Source: Geosiphon pyriformis
Taxonomy: Eukaryota > Glomeromycota > Glomeromycetes > Archaeosporales > Geosiphonaceae
Assembly (NCBI GenBank): GCA_016748015.1
Contig: JAAOMT010000657.1
Span: 19,185 to 83,184, forward strand
Reading direction: 5' to 3'
DNA: 64,000 nt
The notes below the pieces were generated by a model. That model was not told the origin of the DNA and made no database searches. It was given only the letters and a program-made list of their open reading frames with translations. The position numbers and the translations under genes are program-made. This document shows, piece by piece, positions 63,409-64,000 of this stretch (its first letter is position 1; each line of letters opens with the position of its first letter).

Positions 63409-64000
63409 TCATCTTTTCCAAAGAGATTAAGCTCTGGTGAAATTAAATTATTTATAGTGTAATCTATTGGAAGAGTTTTATTTAACTTAAAGCTAACTAG
63501 TTTGTTGAAGTCTTTTGTCAATAAGGTATATAATACTTGAGGCGAAATAAGTTTTGTATTCAAGAGACCAAATCTTTATATTAGAGTTTTGGCTCTTTTA
63601 GCAATAGTTAAAACTCTTGAGACATCTAACCGTATAATGCCCAAAATTTCTGCCTGTATCTCTGAAGTTGTTTTCTTCATGAGTTTTATATCCTCTATGA
63701 TTTCACCAAGGTGACCATAGAGTTCTAATTGCCTTCCATATGACAAGTTTTTGTCTATAGGTAAGATTTCTTGAATTGTTTTTCCAATTGTGCTAAAAGA
63801 TGAAAGTATTGCCACTGTTATACTTTCTAACAGATATTTATCCATTTTGCTACTAATTTTTTCTCTTTTGGTAGTAATTTTCTTTGGTCTGATAACAGTA
63901 TGTGTTCTATTGTTGTCAGTTATGGTGGTCTGTTTTCCAATAGTCAGAATAGTTTTTGATCCAATACTCATAGAGAGTATAGAAAGCATTTTGAATGTTT
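63378..64000 (-). pseudogene. TE10 post-integrase domain reading into the 3' LTR
   Basis: Frames 63576-63989 (GKQTTITDNNRTHTVIRPKKITTKRE, MDKYLLESITVAILSSFSTIGKTIQEILPIDKNLSYGRQLELYGHLGEIIEDIKLMKKTTSEIQAEILGIIRLDVSRVLTIAKRAKTLI) and 63378-63563 (NTKLISPQVLYTLLTKDFNKLVSFKL, ending DIMVEIYTSY) are separated by one frameshift or stop. The last 10 codons lie in the LTR. This is the best preserved copy of this domain; its start is outside the window. Confidence 0.78.

Larger units (their letters stand above)
62660..64000 (-). mobile_element. TE10: alpha-family element, right-truncated by window
   Basis: Its 3' LTR and post-integrase end are visible; the rest lies beyond the window. Left flank GTAT. 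Same orientation and family as TE6 and TE9. Confidence 0.92.

Noticed and set aside
1-64000. tRNA or rRNA genes, or a host protein-coding gene
   Set aside because: I found no cloverleaf with A/B box spacing, no rRNA-like stretch, and no open frame that is not explained by a retroelement. A tRNAscan or similar run would be needed to exclude a divergent tRNA.

Overview
The window is a dense stack of decayed retrotransposons from an AT-rich eukaryotic genome. I see no host gene, tRNA, rRNA or bacterial-type operon. The Gag, dUTPase, integrase and LINE proteins resemble what I recall of repeats in arbuscular mycorrhizal fungi (Glomeromycotina, for example Rhizophagus or Gigaspora). That host assignment is an inference of moderate confidence.

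Layout, named left to right. TE1 (minus strand, runs off the left edge to 6646) is a Ty3/gypsy element inserted in the 3' LTR of TE2 (minus, 6647-10962). TE2 itself sits in a short fragment of another element (TE0, 10963-11149). A LINE begins at about 11150. It is cut into three visible pieces (11150-11869, 21978-22215, 59638-62659) by TE3 (plus, 11870-21977), TE4 (plus, 22216-59637) and TE10 (minus, 62660 to beyond the right edge). TE4 carries a solo LTR (TE5, 26271-27254), and its own 3' LTR is split by TE6 (minus, 33060-59380). TE6 is in turn broken by a solo LTR (TE7, 36025-36716), by TE8 (plus, 38618-48850) and by TE9 (minus, 49965-57649). Matching 4-bp target-site duplications (CTGT, ATGC, ATAT, ACAC, GTAG, and the decayed ACGT/ACAT and GTGG/GCAG) support nearly every boundary.

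Five LTR families are present: alpha (TE0, TE6, TE7, TE9, TE10), beta (TE3, TE8), gamma (TE2, TE4), delta (TE1) and epsilon (TE5). The beta, gamma and delta elements share the order Gag, zinc knuckle, retropepsin, Cys-rich zinc modules, trimeric-type dUTPase, RT leader, RT, RNase H. In beta and gamma, integrase with a GPF module and an unrecognised C-terminal domain of about 300 residues follow; the integrase of TE1 lies outside the window. Alpha elements lack dUTPase, have a zinc-ribbon-like linker instead, and carry a different unrecognised domain after integrase whose reading frame runs through the polypurine tract into the 3' LTR.

Most copies are dead. Reading frames are broken mainly by transition-type nonsense changes (CAA/CAG to TAA/TAG, CGA to TGA, TGG to TAG/TGA), which suggests cytosine deamination. 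The most interesting signals are: (i) each LTR family carries its own tandem array between the LTR start and the TATA box; (ii) the alpha array is a 12-bp repeat with 3 to 11 units that accounts for LTR length differences; (iii) beta and gamma LTRs share the part downstream of TATA but have different arrays; (iv) there are two unrelated post-integrase domains; (v) the dUTPase and zinc modules lie between protease and RT.
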